Shown here one piece after another: positions 1 through 6,789 of a DNA stretch of 18,106 bases. The DNA lies in the NCBI GenBank assembly GCA_032906705.1, contig JAJTZC010000026.1:1-18106 (forward strand), read 5' to 3'. The notes beneath the pieces were generated by a model. That model was not told where the DNA came from. It saw only the letters and a program-made list of their open reading frames with translations, and ran no database searches. How positions within the stretch are numbered: position 1 is the stretch's first letter; the number at the start of each line of letters is the position of its first letter. This DNA is from DASPPF01 sp032906705. GTDB lineage: Archaea > Thermoproteota > Nitrososphaeria > Nitrososphaerales > Gagatemarchaeaceae. Made by a program: the position numbers and the translations under genes.

Positions 1-2
1 AC

Positions 3-1643
3 ATCGGACTTTTCAGGCTGATGAATCTCTTCAACATAGACAGGGTGAACATCGCACTGCCGTTCTACATAGCGCTGTGGAGCTTCATTACCATAGTCTC
101 CATCTGGTCGCTGCTGAAACTACTCGGCTTCAGACCCTCGACTGTTGCCATGACCCTGATCTTCTTTGCAATTACACCGACGTTTCTCTTTCTCGCTGCG
201 GGTTTCTTTACTGAAACTGTGTCCCTGGCGTTCGCGAGCCTAGCCACCTACTTCCTTGTGAGGTCTCTGAAGCGGGCGAGCATTCCGTCGGCTTTCTTGT
301 CTTCCGTTCTCTTCTGGGTCGCGATGCGATCAAGGGAACCTTACTCCCTACTCTTTCTCGGCGCAGTTCTTGTCGTCCTCAGCCAGATTCCCGCGAACAA
401 GGGAAACAGGCGAAAGCTGGCGGCGGTCGCGGTCGTCTTCCTCTTGGTCAGCTTGGTCAGTGTCTACGGCACCGGAGACGTGGTGTCATCTGAAGCCATT
501 CAGTCCACTCAGGTGGCGGTACAGAATTTCGCCGTAGGACCTCTGCTGGCAATCCTATTCCCTCCCATTAGGCAAGTCTCGACGACGACTTCTTCTGGAA
601 CGAGCACAGCGAGCGGAGCAACGACAGGGGGCAGCACCGTCGTTACGGGGACCTACGCTGGTACCAATGGTACCAGGACAACGAGCGGGGGGTCGCAGAC
701 TAACGTGGGAACCACTGCAACAACCACTTCGCAGAGCATCTCAACAGAAACCTCGGCAACTGGGAACGGCGGAGGCGGCCAGCCCGAGACGCAAGGCATT
801 CTCGCGATTCTGGGAATAACCTGGGTCCCGGACAGCGGTATACTGAGGATGGCCCTGCTGATGTTCGTTTCCTTTGTAACAGGCTACGGCCCCATGGTCA
901 TCCTGCTGTTCGCGGGAGGACTCTACCTACTGTACGATGCGCTCGTCGGGAGACGCCTCTTGGAGGCCATTCCCATGCTGCTACTTGTCGTCCTCTTCCT
1001 TGGAACACTTGGAGGAGTGCTGCTTGTCTTTGTGTATCAACCGAGTTACTTCGGAATCCAGCATTATTCTACCCTGCTGCGGTTCGCGAACACCAGTGTC
1101 TTAATGCTGCCGCTACTGGTTGCGCCGTTCATCGAAAACGTCGCTTCTTCCAAGCGGGTAAGGACAGCTCTCGTGCTCGTCATGCTGGTCCTCTATGTCG
1201 GGTTTGGAACCACGTTGGCCCAGATTGCCACCACCAATCTCGATCCTTCCGAGAACCCGTTGACCCTGACACCTCCGGCGGGTTGGCACACCGCCGACAT
1301 AGCTCTTCGCGACTTCATTCTCTCTCATCCGCAGCTTTCTCCGTATTTCGTTACGGGAATCACTTGGGGCACGGGAACGTGGACACCAGGGCTGTCGGGC
1401 CGGCCGGACCTTGTGCTGTCGGACTATCTGAACAACTCCCAGCTGTCAAGGTTGAATTACTCTCGGCTCTACGTTTACGTTGCCGCAGGGTACTTGGGGA
1501 ATCTGAGGGATGGATATGGCATTACCTGGCAGCTGGCAAGAGACGGGTTGGCCGGGAACCAAAGCGTGGTAGGCGGGTTCAGAGCGGACAAGCTGATTTT
1601 CAACGATAGCTCGGGCATGCTCGTCGAAGTCTCGCGCGTGTAA
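3..1643 (+). CDS. GT-C-like multi-spanning membrane glycosyltransferase, 5' partial
   Basis: The frame is open to the left edge, so the N-terminus is probably missing; the first ATG in the window is at 21 (540 residues from there). The protein is mostly hydrophobic helices: about 10-35, 43-85, 90-122 and 130-148, then several between 260 and 400. A Ser/Thr/Gly-rich loop interrupts them at 187-253, and a non-membrane C-terminal domain of about 135 residues follows. The short acidic TE pair after a membrane helix (residues 64-65), the R-x-R-E-P segment (103-107) and a later H-Y-S-x-x-L-R-F segment resemble archaeal GT-C (lipid-phosphate-sugar-dependent) transferases. The usual early luminal D/E motif would lie in the missing part. 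N-x-S/T sequons occur at N216, N471, N479, N513 and N528. It lies next to nucleotide-sugar and GT genes, which fits transfer on the outer face of the membrane. The family call is by pattern only; substrate unknown. Confidence 0.6.
   Translation: MGLFRLMNLFNIDRVNIALPFYIALWSFITIVSIWSLLKLLGFRPSTVAMTLIFFAITPTFLFLAAGFFTETVSLAFASLATYFLVRSLKRASIPSAFLSSVLFWVAMRSREPYSLLFLGAVLVVLSQIPANKGNRRKLAAVAVVFLLVSLVSVYGTGDVVSSEAIQSTQVAVQNFAVGPLLAILFPPIRQVSTTTSSGTSTASGATTGGSTVVTGTYAGTNGTRTTSGGSQTNVGTTATTTSQSISTETSATGNGGGGQPETQGILAILGITWVPDSGILRMALLMFVSFVTGYGPMVILLFAGGLYLLYDALVGRRLLEAIPMLLLVVLFLGTLGGVLLVFVYQPSYFGIQHYSTLLRFANTSVLMLPLLVAPFIENVASSKRVRTALVLVMLVLYVGFGTTLAQIATTNLDPSENPLTLTPPAGWHTADIALRDFILSHPQLSPYFVTGITWGTGTWTPGLSGRPDLVLSDYLNNSQLSRLNYSRLYVYVAAGYLGNLRDGYGITWQLARDGLAGNQSVVGGFRADKLIFNDSSGMLVEVSRV
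579..779 (+). other. Ser/Thr/Gly-rich low-complexity loop inside the membrane protein
   Basis: Residues 187-253 (counting from the ATG at 21) are almost entirely Thr, Ser, Gly and Ala, with runs such as STTTSSGTSTASG, and end in a Gly run. The loop sits between hydrophobic segments and is probably exposed outside the cell, where such stretches are often O-glycosylated. It contains one NGT sequon at N216. There is no exact nucleotide repeat, so it is compositional rather than a tandem array. Confidence 0.75.
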
Positions 1644-2123
1644 TTGGAGTCTTACAGAATCGCATCACTGCGTCGGCGAGTTGGCAGACATAAACATGCG
1701 GCACTACACACACCACCGAACGAATCTACAGAGCCCTTTCTGGAAACCGGTGCTTGTTTCTCAGTCAGCACATTCGGTTGAAGCGCCCTACTTCTTACCC
1801 GTGGGCTCCAAATGGGTTCAATTAGTCCTCGTCAGCTCCGGTGTTCGGATTACCTAGCAGGGTATGAAAGGAAAGCAGGCACGAGCAACCGGTGAGGAAG
1901 ACGCGTGAGGAATCGGGGCTTTTGAACTGGGAAAGATATCCTCTGTCTTCTAATGCGTCAATAAACTGACACTTCCCGGCCTGGCTGACAAGCTGCCAGA
2001 CGACATGAGAGCGTCAGTACCGACAGGTTAAGAGTTCACGCGCAATTGAGTTCCGGCAGCGTTGGGAAATTACAACTCCAGAAGAACAGTTTAATTGCCC
2101 AGTCGAAAAGCTCCGGTTGGTAT
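1644..2123. other. Intergenic region with no recognised gene
   Basis: These 480 bases separate the membrane protein from the SDR gene. I found no persuasive ORF, tRNA-like fold or long repeat. A TATA-like ATAAA at about 1961-1965 is followed only by an 8-codon ORF at 2005. The last part contains the TATA element of the SDR gene. A TTG at 2046 would extend the SDR frame by 26 codons, but that extension does not look like protein of the family. Confidence 0.5.
2090..2095 (+). promoter_or_regulatory. TATA-like promoter element of the SDR gene
   Basis: TTTAAT is centred about 31 bases before the ATG at 2124 and no Shine-Dalgarno sequence precedes that ATG. This fits a leaderless or nearly leaderless archaeal transcript and helps choose 2124 over the TTG at 2046. 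Confidence 0.5.
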
Positions 2124-3143
2124 ATGGCTAATGCCCTCGGCGACATCGATGAAGTTGTCCAAGGAATCCCCGCCAGATCGCTGAAAGGAAGGAAAGTTCT
2201 TGTCACCGGTGGGGCGGGTTTCATCGGGAGCTGGCTTTGCGATTCGCTGGTTCGTGCCAAAGCCGAGGTTCTTTCCGTGGACAACCTATCATCAGGAAAT
2301 CCGCGCAACGTTGCCCATTTGAGCAAAAGCGGATTGTTCGAGCTCAGAAAGGCCGACATTGCCACGAAGAAGATTCGTGACGCAGAGTTCGACTACATCC
2401 TGCACTTCGCGAGCCACGCAGCTCCTGAGGAATACCAACTCTACCCGGTCGAGACATTGCTGGCGAATTCGCTGGGAACGAAGAATGTGCTAGAGCATGC
2501 AAAGAAATGCAATGCAATCGTGGTTTACGCCTCTTCATCTGAAGTCTATGGCGACGCTGAAACGTTTCCCACACCGGAGACCTACTGGGGCAAGGTGAAT
2601 CCGGTGGGGCCCCGCTCATGCTACGATGAGGGGAAACGCTTCGGCGAAGCAATGTGCCTAGCATATCTGCGTCAGCACGGAGTCGACGTGAGAATCGCTC
2701 GCATATTCAATACCTATGGTCCGAGGATGAGGACCGACGGGGCGTATGCTAGAGTGGTTCCAAGATTCATTAGGCAGGCCTTGACTGGCGACAGAATCAC
2801 GGTTTATGGAGATGGAAAGCAGACACGGTCGTTCTGCTACTTCAGCGACACAATTGCCGCCATCTTGAGGCTTATGTTGTCACTGGGAACCAAAGGCGAG
2901 GTGTTGAATATAGGGAATCCTCGTGAGACAACAATTATCGAACTCGCGAGGATGATCAAAAGAATCACTGGTAGTGATGCTCGCATGGTCCTATCACAAT
3001 TGCCTGCCGATGACCCAAAGAGGCGAAAACCGGACGTGTCCAAGGCTCGAAACTTGTTGGGCTGGCAGCCGAAGATAGGTCTGGACGACGGGCTGCGGAG
3101 GACCATCGGCTGGTTCAAGGCGCAACAACTGGACGAAAGCTAA
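2124..3143 (+). CDS. NAD-dependent sugar epimerase/dehydratase, UDP-glucuronate decarboxylase (UDP-xylose synthase)-like
   Basis: An extended SDR enzyme of 339 residues. The Rossmann motif VLVTGGAGFIG is at 25-35, followed by the acidic VDNLSSG at about 52-58. The active-site strand SSSEVYG is at 137-143 and the catalytic YxxxK is Y167-DEG-K171. The contexts YWGKVNP and GPRSCYDEGKR, then RIFNTYGPRM and ITVYGDGKQTRSF, are hallmarks of UDP-glucuronate decarboxylases, which convert UDP-glucuronate to UDP-xylose through a 4-keto intermediate. The Glu of SSSEVYG corresponds to the Glu of the TSEVYG motif of that family. The length is normal. A UDP-GlcA dehydrogenase is not in the window, so the precursor must come from elsewhere. 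A TATA-like element about 31 bases upstream supports ATG 2124. Related dTDP-glucose dehydratase or epimerase activity is the main alternative. Confidence 0.87.
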   Translation: MANALGDIDEVVQGIPARSLKGRKVLVTGGAGFIGSWLCDSLVRAKAEVLSVDNLSSGNPRNVAHLSKSGLFELRKADIATKKIRDAEFDYILHFASHAAPEEYQLYPVETLLANSLGTKNVLEHAKKCNAIVVYASSSEVYGDAETFPTPETYWGKVNPVGPRSCYDEGKRFGEAMCLAYLRQHGVDVRIARIFNTYGPRMRTDGAYARVVPRFIRQALTGDRITVYGDGKQTRSFCYFSDTIAAILRLMLSLGTKGEVLNIGNPRETTIIELARMIKRITGSDARMVLSQLPADDPKRRKPDVSKARNLLGWQPKIGLDDGLRRTIGWFKAQQLDES

Positions 3144-3189
3144 GAAAACCTCTCGTTGTCTTTGGTAGCGGCCTTTCGTCAAGGGAAAG

Positions 3190-3196
3190 AATAAAT
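3190..3196 (+). promoter_or_regulatory. TATA-like promoter element of the first Methyltransf_24 gene
   Basis: AATAAAT is centred about 32 bases upstream of the TTG at 3225, within the 81-base gap after the SDR gene. The gene can therefore be transcribed separately. No ribosome binding site is visible. Confidence 0.45.
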
Positions 3197-3224
3197 CACG
3201 AAACTGTGGCACGCCAAGACCAAC

Positions 3225-3977
3225 TTGCAGCGTTCATTAAGGTTGGCCTTCAGCGACCCCTGGAGGGTCGCGGTCAGAGTTATCGCTGGAAGAAGGGGGC
3301 TGGCGTGGCTCTACAAGAGACGAAACCTGCTGGCCGATCCTTCAGGGATAGATCGGGATAGGTTAGCACAAACCGTAGGAGTCACCCCGAAGAGGATCAA
3401 CGACTTGATCCTTGAGCTCAGCGGGAGCGGGCTCTTCGAGCACTTCTACAATCATGCTAAGGAACACGCCTTCGTCGACAGCTATTGGTGTGCAATGGAG
3501 GGCGCGCCTGCGCTCTATGCAATTACCAGAGTGCTGCAGCCCACGACTGTGGTCGAGACAGGAACTTGGTGGGGGTTGAGTTCGGCCTGCGTTCTCCAGG
3601 CCATGAAGGCCAACGGCAGAGGCAGGCTGATTTCCATAGACATAGACAGTGGAAGCGGTGGAGCAATTCCCCGCGAACTCAGGGACGCATGGCAGCTCGT
3701 CGTAGGGCCCTCGTCTCAGAGGTTGCCTGCCCTACTAGAATCTTTGAGAAGGGTAGATATGTTCATACACGACAGCGAGCACAGTTACGAGAACATGATG
3801 CGGGAGTTTACGACAGCATGGCCATTCATAATGGATTCGGGTCTCTTGGTCTCGGACGACGTCAACCTAAACTCCGCGTTCGACGAGTTCGCATCGAAGG
3901 TGGGGAGGCAACCATTTATCATCTACAAGCGGAGTATGCGGGGCTCCCAGAGACAGATGGGATTGGTCAAGAAGTGA
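3225..3977 (+). CDS. Class I SAM-dependent methyltransferase, Methyltransf_24 type
   Basis: 250 residues from a TTG start. The SAM-binding motif I is VVETGTWWGLSS (109-120), followed by the acidic strand ISIDID (136-141). The family-typical FIHDSEHSYENM is at 180-191 and SDDVNLNSAFDEF at 210-222. These are the usual order and spacing of Methyltransf_24 proteins, which often modify sugars in polysaccharide clusters. The helical N-terminal segment includes LAQTVGVTPKRINDLI (about 47-62), which resembles a helix-turn-helix but is more likely part of the family's N-terminal helical cap. The protein is a diverged paralogue of the product of the next gene (4393-5169). It probably O-methylates a sugar of the glycan; the acceptor cannot be read from the sequence. 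Confidence 0.82.
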   Translation: MQRSLRLAFSDPWRVAVRVIAGRRGLAWLYKRRNLLADPSGIDRDRLAQTVGVTPKRINDLILELSGSGLFEHFYNHAKEHAFVDSYWCAMEGAPALYAITRVLQPTTVVETGTWWGLSSACVLQAMKANGRGRLISIDIDSGSGGAIPRELRDAWQLVVGPSSQRLPALLESLRRVDMFIHDSEHSYENMMREFTTAWPFIMDSGLLVSDDVNLNSAFDEFASKVGRQPFIIYKRSMRGSQRQMGLVKK

Positions 3978-4392
3978 TTCGGTCCAGGGCTCAACCAAGT
4001 GAAACAACTACCGACAGCGTAATCAGATAGAAGCGCTCAGTTAACCTTCTGCATTATCCGGCGCTCGGTCTTCCGAATCCTGCTCTGAAATGAATTAGAT
4101 GCACACGGGGACCAGAAATCTCCTAGACGCCGGGATACGAATCTGTTGGGTTGGCACGGGTCCATGCGAACTCCCGCGCCGGGAACCATCCAGAAGCTTG
4201 AATTCTCGTCCATGATTTCTTAGCGATTTTCCCTTGGGTATTTTCGCGTCCTGCGCGCCCAGCGTGATGAGTTGCAGGAAGCGAGCACTCGTAAGAAATC
4301 GAGGCTGCGGAGCGGCCTCGAGAAATTTTCAGGAAAGGCTTATTGCACGCGCGCTCACCAGCAACTACTAGTTAGTAGTTGGCAGATAAGAT
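3978..4392. other. Intergenic region with T-rich stretch and a palindrome
   Basis: These 415 bases lie between the two paralogous methyltransferases. T-tracts at about 4214-4244 could end the upstream transcript, since archaeal termination often uses oligo-T. A perfect inverted repeat lies at 4363-4380, just before the second gene. A frame from 4272 runs into the second gene out of phase and does not look real. I see no RNA gene. Confidence 0.45.
4363..4380. promoter_or_regulatory. Perfect inverted repeat ahead of the second methyltransferase (operator candidate)
   Basis: AACTACTA-GT-TAGTAGTT has two perfect 8-base arms and a 2-base centre, and ends 12 bases before the ATG at 4393. A weak TATA-like CTTATT at 4339-4344 would place the transcription start inside the palindrome. 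This suits a dimeric repressor, but no regulator gene is visible. Confidence 0.45.
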
Positions 4393-5169
4393 ATGGAACT
4401 GACACGTTCGACGATTGCCTTTGCTCTCAGAGAGCCACGCACTGCGATGCTGCATATATTGCTCGGCAAAGATCAGATTCTCTGCGGCTCCATTGCCCGC
4501 TTAACAGACTATAAAAAGAGCGTGGCCTACCAATTTTACAGGGAGATTAGAACGGAGGACGCGCTTCAAAATCATGTCCGTTCGAAGCTAAATGAAGCTG
4601 GCGGAAGCCCTCGCGGAGCAGTTCGCTTCGACGAAGCCTGTTGCCTTTACACGGTCTGCAGACTGATTCGGCCGAGAATCGTTGTTGAGACCGGCGTGGC
4701 CGCAGGTGTATCATCTGCCTTCATCTTGCAAGCGCTCAATGACAATTCATATGGGATACTTCATTCGATTGACCTGCCCAACCATGAAGACTTCCTGGCA
4801 AAAAGTGAACCGGAATACGCATGGATGGGCGGCACAGGCGCAGCGTTGGTTCCGCCAAACGAGGAGCCGGGATTCGTAATCCCCAATGACCTCAGGACAA
4901 GATGGAAGTTGCATTTGGGTTTCAGTCAAGAGGTCCTGCCGAAAGTGCTTCCTGAAGTGGGCAAGATTGACCTCTTCGTCCACGACAGCGAACACACCTA
5001 CTCAAACATGGAGTTTGAGTATCAGACCGCATGGCCTTCGATCAGGGAAGGCGGCTTCCTTCTTTCGCATGATTTCGGCTGGAACTCTGCCTTCTCCGAC
5101 TTCGTTTCCAAGTCAAATCGCAGACCCGTATACTTGTATTTGACTGGTTTCGGTGGATTACGAAAATAG
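4393..5169 (+). CDS. Class I SAM-dependent methyltransferase, Methyltransf_24 type (paralogue)
   Basis: 258 residues with the same architecture as the upstream 3225 gene. Motif I is VVETGVAAGVSSAF (97-110), then HSIDLP (124-129), LFVHDSEHTYSNM (194-206) and LSHDFGWNSAFSDF (224-237). The last motif has HD where the neighbour has DD. An insert of about 25 residues (130-158) containing GGTGAALVPP separates motif II from the LR-x-R-W helix; the sister protein lacks it. The N-terminal helical region corresponds in length to that of the sister but is diverged, so the duplication is old. A role in methylating glycan sugars is inferred from context. A palindrome just upstream suggests its own regulation. 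ATG 4393 is the natural start. Confidence 0.82.
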   Translation: MELTRSTIAFALREPRTAMLHILLGKDQILCGSIARLTDYKKSVAYQFYREIRTEDALQNHVRSKLNEAGGSPRGAVRFDEACCLYTVCRLIRPRIVVETGVAAGVSSAFILQALNDNSYGILHSIDLPNHEDFLAKSEPEYAWMGGTGAALVPPNEEPGFVIPNDLRTRWKLHLGFSQEVLPKVLPEVGKIDLFVHDSEHTYSNMEFEYQTAWPSIREGGFLLSHDFGWNSAFSDFVSKSNRRPVYLYLTGFGGLRK

Positions 5170-5277
5170 ACGATGAGAGACTGCCATCCTACGTTCTCAC
5201 GTCTGTAGATTATGTGTCACTTCTTGGAGTCATGATGTATAGCAGGACTTCTTCAGACCTTTCTGGCTTATACAGGC

Positions 5278-5481
5278 CTAAGTTCTGGAACTTCGCGTGA
5301 GTATCGGGACGGTATACTTCTTCCTGAGTAGCCCCGTCACTGTGACGCACACATCCTTCCACTCGTCTGTCGCCTCCTTGGCGTGCTTCAGCGCAGCCTT
5401 CTTGGTCCTGAATATCTGTTTTTGGGAGACTAGATATCTACCACTTCATGCGTGAAAGTCCTGGGCAACGATATCTACCAT
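5278..5481 (-). pseudogene. Small minus-strand ORF with one in-frame TGA (67 codons plus stop)
   Basis: Reading leftward from the ATG at 5481-5479, the frame gives MVDIVAQDFHA, then TGA (5448-5446, codon 12), then 55 residues including GRYLVSQKQIFRTKKAALKH, and ends at TAG (5280-5278). The part after TGA reads like real protein: a strand, a Lys/Ala/Glu-rich helix (TKKAALKHAKEATDEW), another strand (VCVTVTG), then RKKYTVPIL. This is the layout of small archaeal alpha/beta proteins of the DUF2188 kind, though I cannot assign a family. No ATG, GTG or TTG lies just after the TGA. A CGA-to-TGA change (Arg to stop) is the simplest explanation. Other genes here end in TGA (3977, 6789, 17342), so general reassignment is unlikely. 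A chance ORF is the alternative. Confidence 0.4.
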
Positions 5482-5490
5482 AGATATCTA
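5431..5490. repeat. Cluster of GATATC sites with a duplicated 10-base palindrome
   Basis: TAGATATCTA occurs exactly at 5431-5440 and 5481-5490, 50 bases centre to centre. A third GATATC lies at 5470-5475, and GATATCTACCA is shared by 5433-5443 and 5470-5480. The spacing is near five helical turns. The sites overlap the 5' end of the degenerate ORF and lie about 140-230 bases upstream of the GT4 operon. They could be operators or partly coding coincidence. Confidence 0.4.
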
Positions 5491-5630
5491 GTTCTGAGCA
5501 CGAAACCTCCTGTTGTCCGAAGAACGCAATTTCTATCATGGACAACTATTTGGACAACGGTAGAGTAGTTGTTTAGCGAGAACGCTGAATCGTTCTTAAT
5601 AGTGTCCAGACACCGCATGAGCCTACTCAC

Positions 5631-5638
5631 TTTTAATA
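5631..5638 (+). promoter_or_regulatory. TATA-like promoter element of the two-gene GT4 operon
   Basis: TTTTAATA is centred about 27 bases before the TTG at 5662 and 33 before the GTG at 5668. Both start codons come just before the KILML strand that begins GT4 proteins. A second A/T-rich stretch, CTTAAT at 5595-5600, lies ahead of an in-frame ATG at 5617 but fits the spacing less well. Confidence 0.5.
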
Positions 5639-5667
5639 CCGAAAACGACCACAAGTGGGCGTTGCCT

Positions 5668-6789
5668 GTGAAGATTCTAATGCTGGTGAGGGCGCTCGCA
5701 ACGGGAACCGAAACCTACACCCGGAACCTCATTCTAGCGCTCCAGGAACGTGGTGCAACCGTAGTTGTAGGCGAAGTCGGTAAAGGTACGGCGCGATATC
5801 CCTGCCAATCGATTCCATTGTGCGATTCAATCCCTACTGCAGTCGACCGACTTGACGTAACCCAACTCTTCAGGTTTGGTCTTGCGCTCAAGGGCATGTC
5901 AGCCTTGATAGACAGATTCAACCCGCATATCCTGTTCGCTCAAGGGCTTGATGAGCTCGCGTCCATCGCATCGCTCGCATCGAAGTTATATGGCCGCCCA
6001 GCGATCAGCTTCGTGCACGACCTTACGCTGAATGAACTCCGTCTTGACAGACGTGGCCGCTCGGTGGACCTCCTATACGCTCTCTCGCTGGTAAGGCAGA
6101 GGTACACGGCTAAGACACTGGCGAAGATTCTCGTTGCCTCGAAATTCATGAGGGATTCGCTGAACAGAATGTTTCAAATCGATTCGGCAATAACGGAACC
6201 AGGGGTCGCAGGATCCTTCTTCCTGGAGTCCCGCCGCATAGGTGAACGGCAATTCAACCTGCTGTTCCTCGGTTCGCTGACTCCAAAGAAGACGGTACAG
6301 ACCGCGGTGAGGGCGCTCAGGCACCTTGCGGACCTTGACGTGACGTTAACAATCGTTGGTGAGGGGCCGATGAAAGACTCCTTGTCAAAATTGGCGGTAG
6401 ACATCGGCGTTGGTGAGAAGGTGTCATTTCTTGGCTATCTGTCTGATTCAGAACTTCTGAACCAACTTCGAGATTCTCACGTCTGTCTAGTCCCTTCACA
6501 ATGGGAGGGCTTCGGTCTGGCACCGCTCGAATGTATGGCTGCTGGCCTCCCGGTCATAGCCTCGTCTGCGGGGGGGCTGAAGGAAATGGTGGCAGATGGA
6601 TTCAACGGCTACCTGGTGCCGGTCGGGAACGACCTGGCCATTGCAGATCGCGTCCGAATTCTGTATCAAGACAGGGATAAGTGGCTGTGGATGTCATCAA
6701 ATTCCAGGACCGCAGCTCGAAGATACACCTGGGATTCCACCGCTGACAAGACGATCAGCGCAATTACGGATGTGCTCCGAAGGAATTGA
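5668..6789 (+). CDS. GT4-family glycosyltransferase (GT-B fold)
   Basis: 373 residues from GTG 5668; TTG 5662 or ATG 5617 are possible starts. The N-terminal strand KILMLVRALATGTET includes the Gly/Thr-rich donor-side loop. The C-terminal half has GSLTPKKT (202-209), matching the GRL-x-x-x-KG phosphate-binding motif, VGEGPM (about 230), and E280-GFGLAPL-E288, the canonical E-x7-E that binds the nucleotide sugar of retaining GT4 enzymes. Length and motif order are normal. The stop TGA overlaps the start of the next gene in TTGA, which indicates translational coupling. It is probably a cytoplasmic, membrane-associated enzyme that extends the glycan; donor and acceptor are unknown. Confidence 0.88.
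   Translation: MKILMLVRALATGTETYTRNLILALQERGATVVVGEVGKGTARYPCQSIPLCDSIPTAVDRLDVTQLFRFGLALKGMSALIDRFNPHILFAQGLDELASIASLASKLYGRPAISFVHDLTLNELRLDRRGRSVDLLYALSLVRQRYTAKTLAKILVASKFMRDSLNRMFQIDSAITEPGVAGSFFLESRRIGERQFNLLFLGSLTPKKTVQTAVRALRHLADLDVTLTIVGEGPMKDSLSKLAVDIGVGEKVSFLGYLSDSELLNQLRDSHVCLVPSQWEGFGLAPLECMAAGLPVIASSAGGLKEMVADGFNGYLVPVGNDLAIADRVRILYQDRDKWLWMSSNSRTAARRYTWDSTADKTISAITDVLRRN

Larger units (their letters stand above)
5170..5667. other. Intergenic region with a degenerate small ORF and GATATC sites
   Basis: About 500 bases without an intact gene. It contains a minus-strand frame interrupted by a single TGA (5278-5481), three GATATC sites (5433-5488) and the TATA element for the GT4 operon (5631-5638). 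The frame of the GT4 gene is open back to a TTG at 5569, but the extra residues do not resemble the family. Confidence 0.5.

Noticed and set aside
1770..1850. tRNA-like T-loop (GGTTCAATT) in the first intergenic region
   Set aside because: The flanking bases do not form the T stem, and no acceptor or anticodon stems could be found.
2046..2123. N-terminal extension of the SDR gene from TTG 2046
   Set aside because: The extra 26 residues do not resemble the family, and the TATA-like element at 2090-2095 lies inside them.
3416..3480. DNA-binding helix-turn-helix in the first Methyltransf_24 protein
   Set aside because: The similarity is short, and the rest of the N-terminal segment fits the family's helical cap; there is no reason to call a regulator.
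4272..4514. 80-residue plus-strand ORF ahead of the second methyltransferase
   Set aside because: It overlaps the methyltransferase out of frame, and its Cys/Ser/Arg/His-rich composition is typical of a shadow frame.
5446..5448. TGA as selenocysteine or Trp in the small ORF
   Set aside because: Neighbouring genes use TGA as a stop, and no selenocysteine insertion element or partner genes are visible; a nonsense mutation is simpler.
5569..5667. Extension of the GT4 gene to TTG 5569
   Set aside because: The added 33 residues contain the TATA element and show no GT4 similarity; GTG 5668 or TTG 5662 starts right before the first strand.
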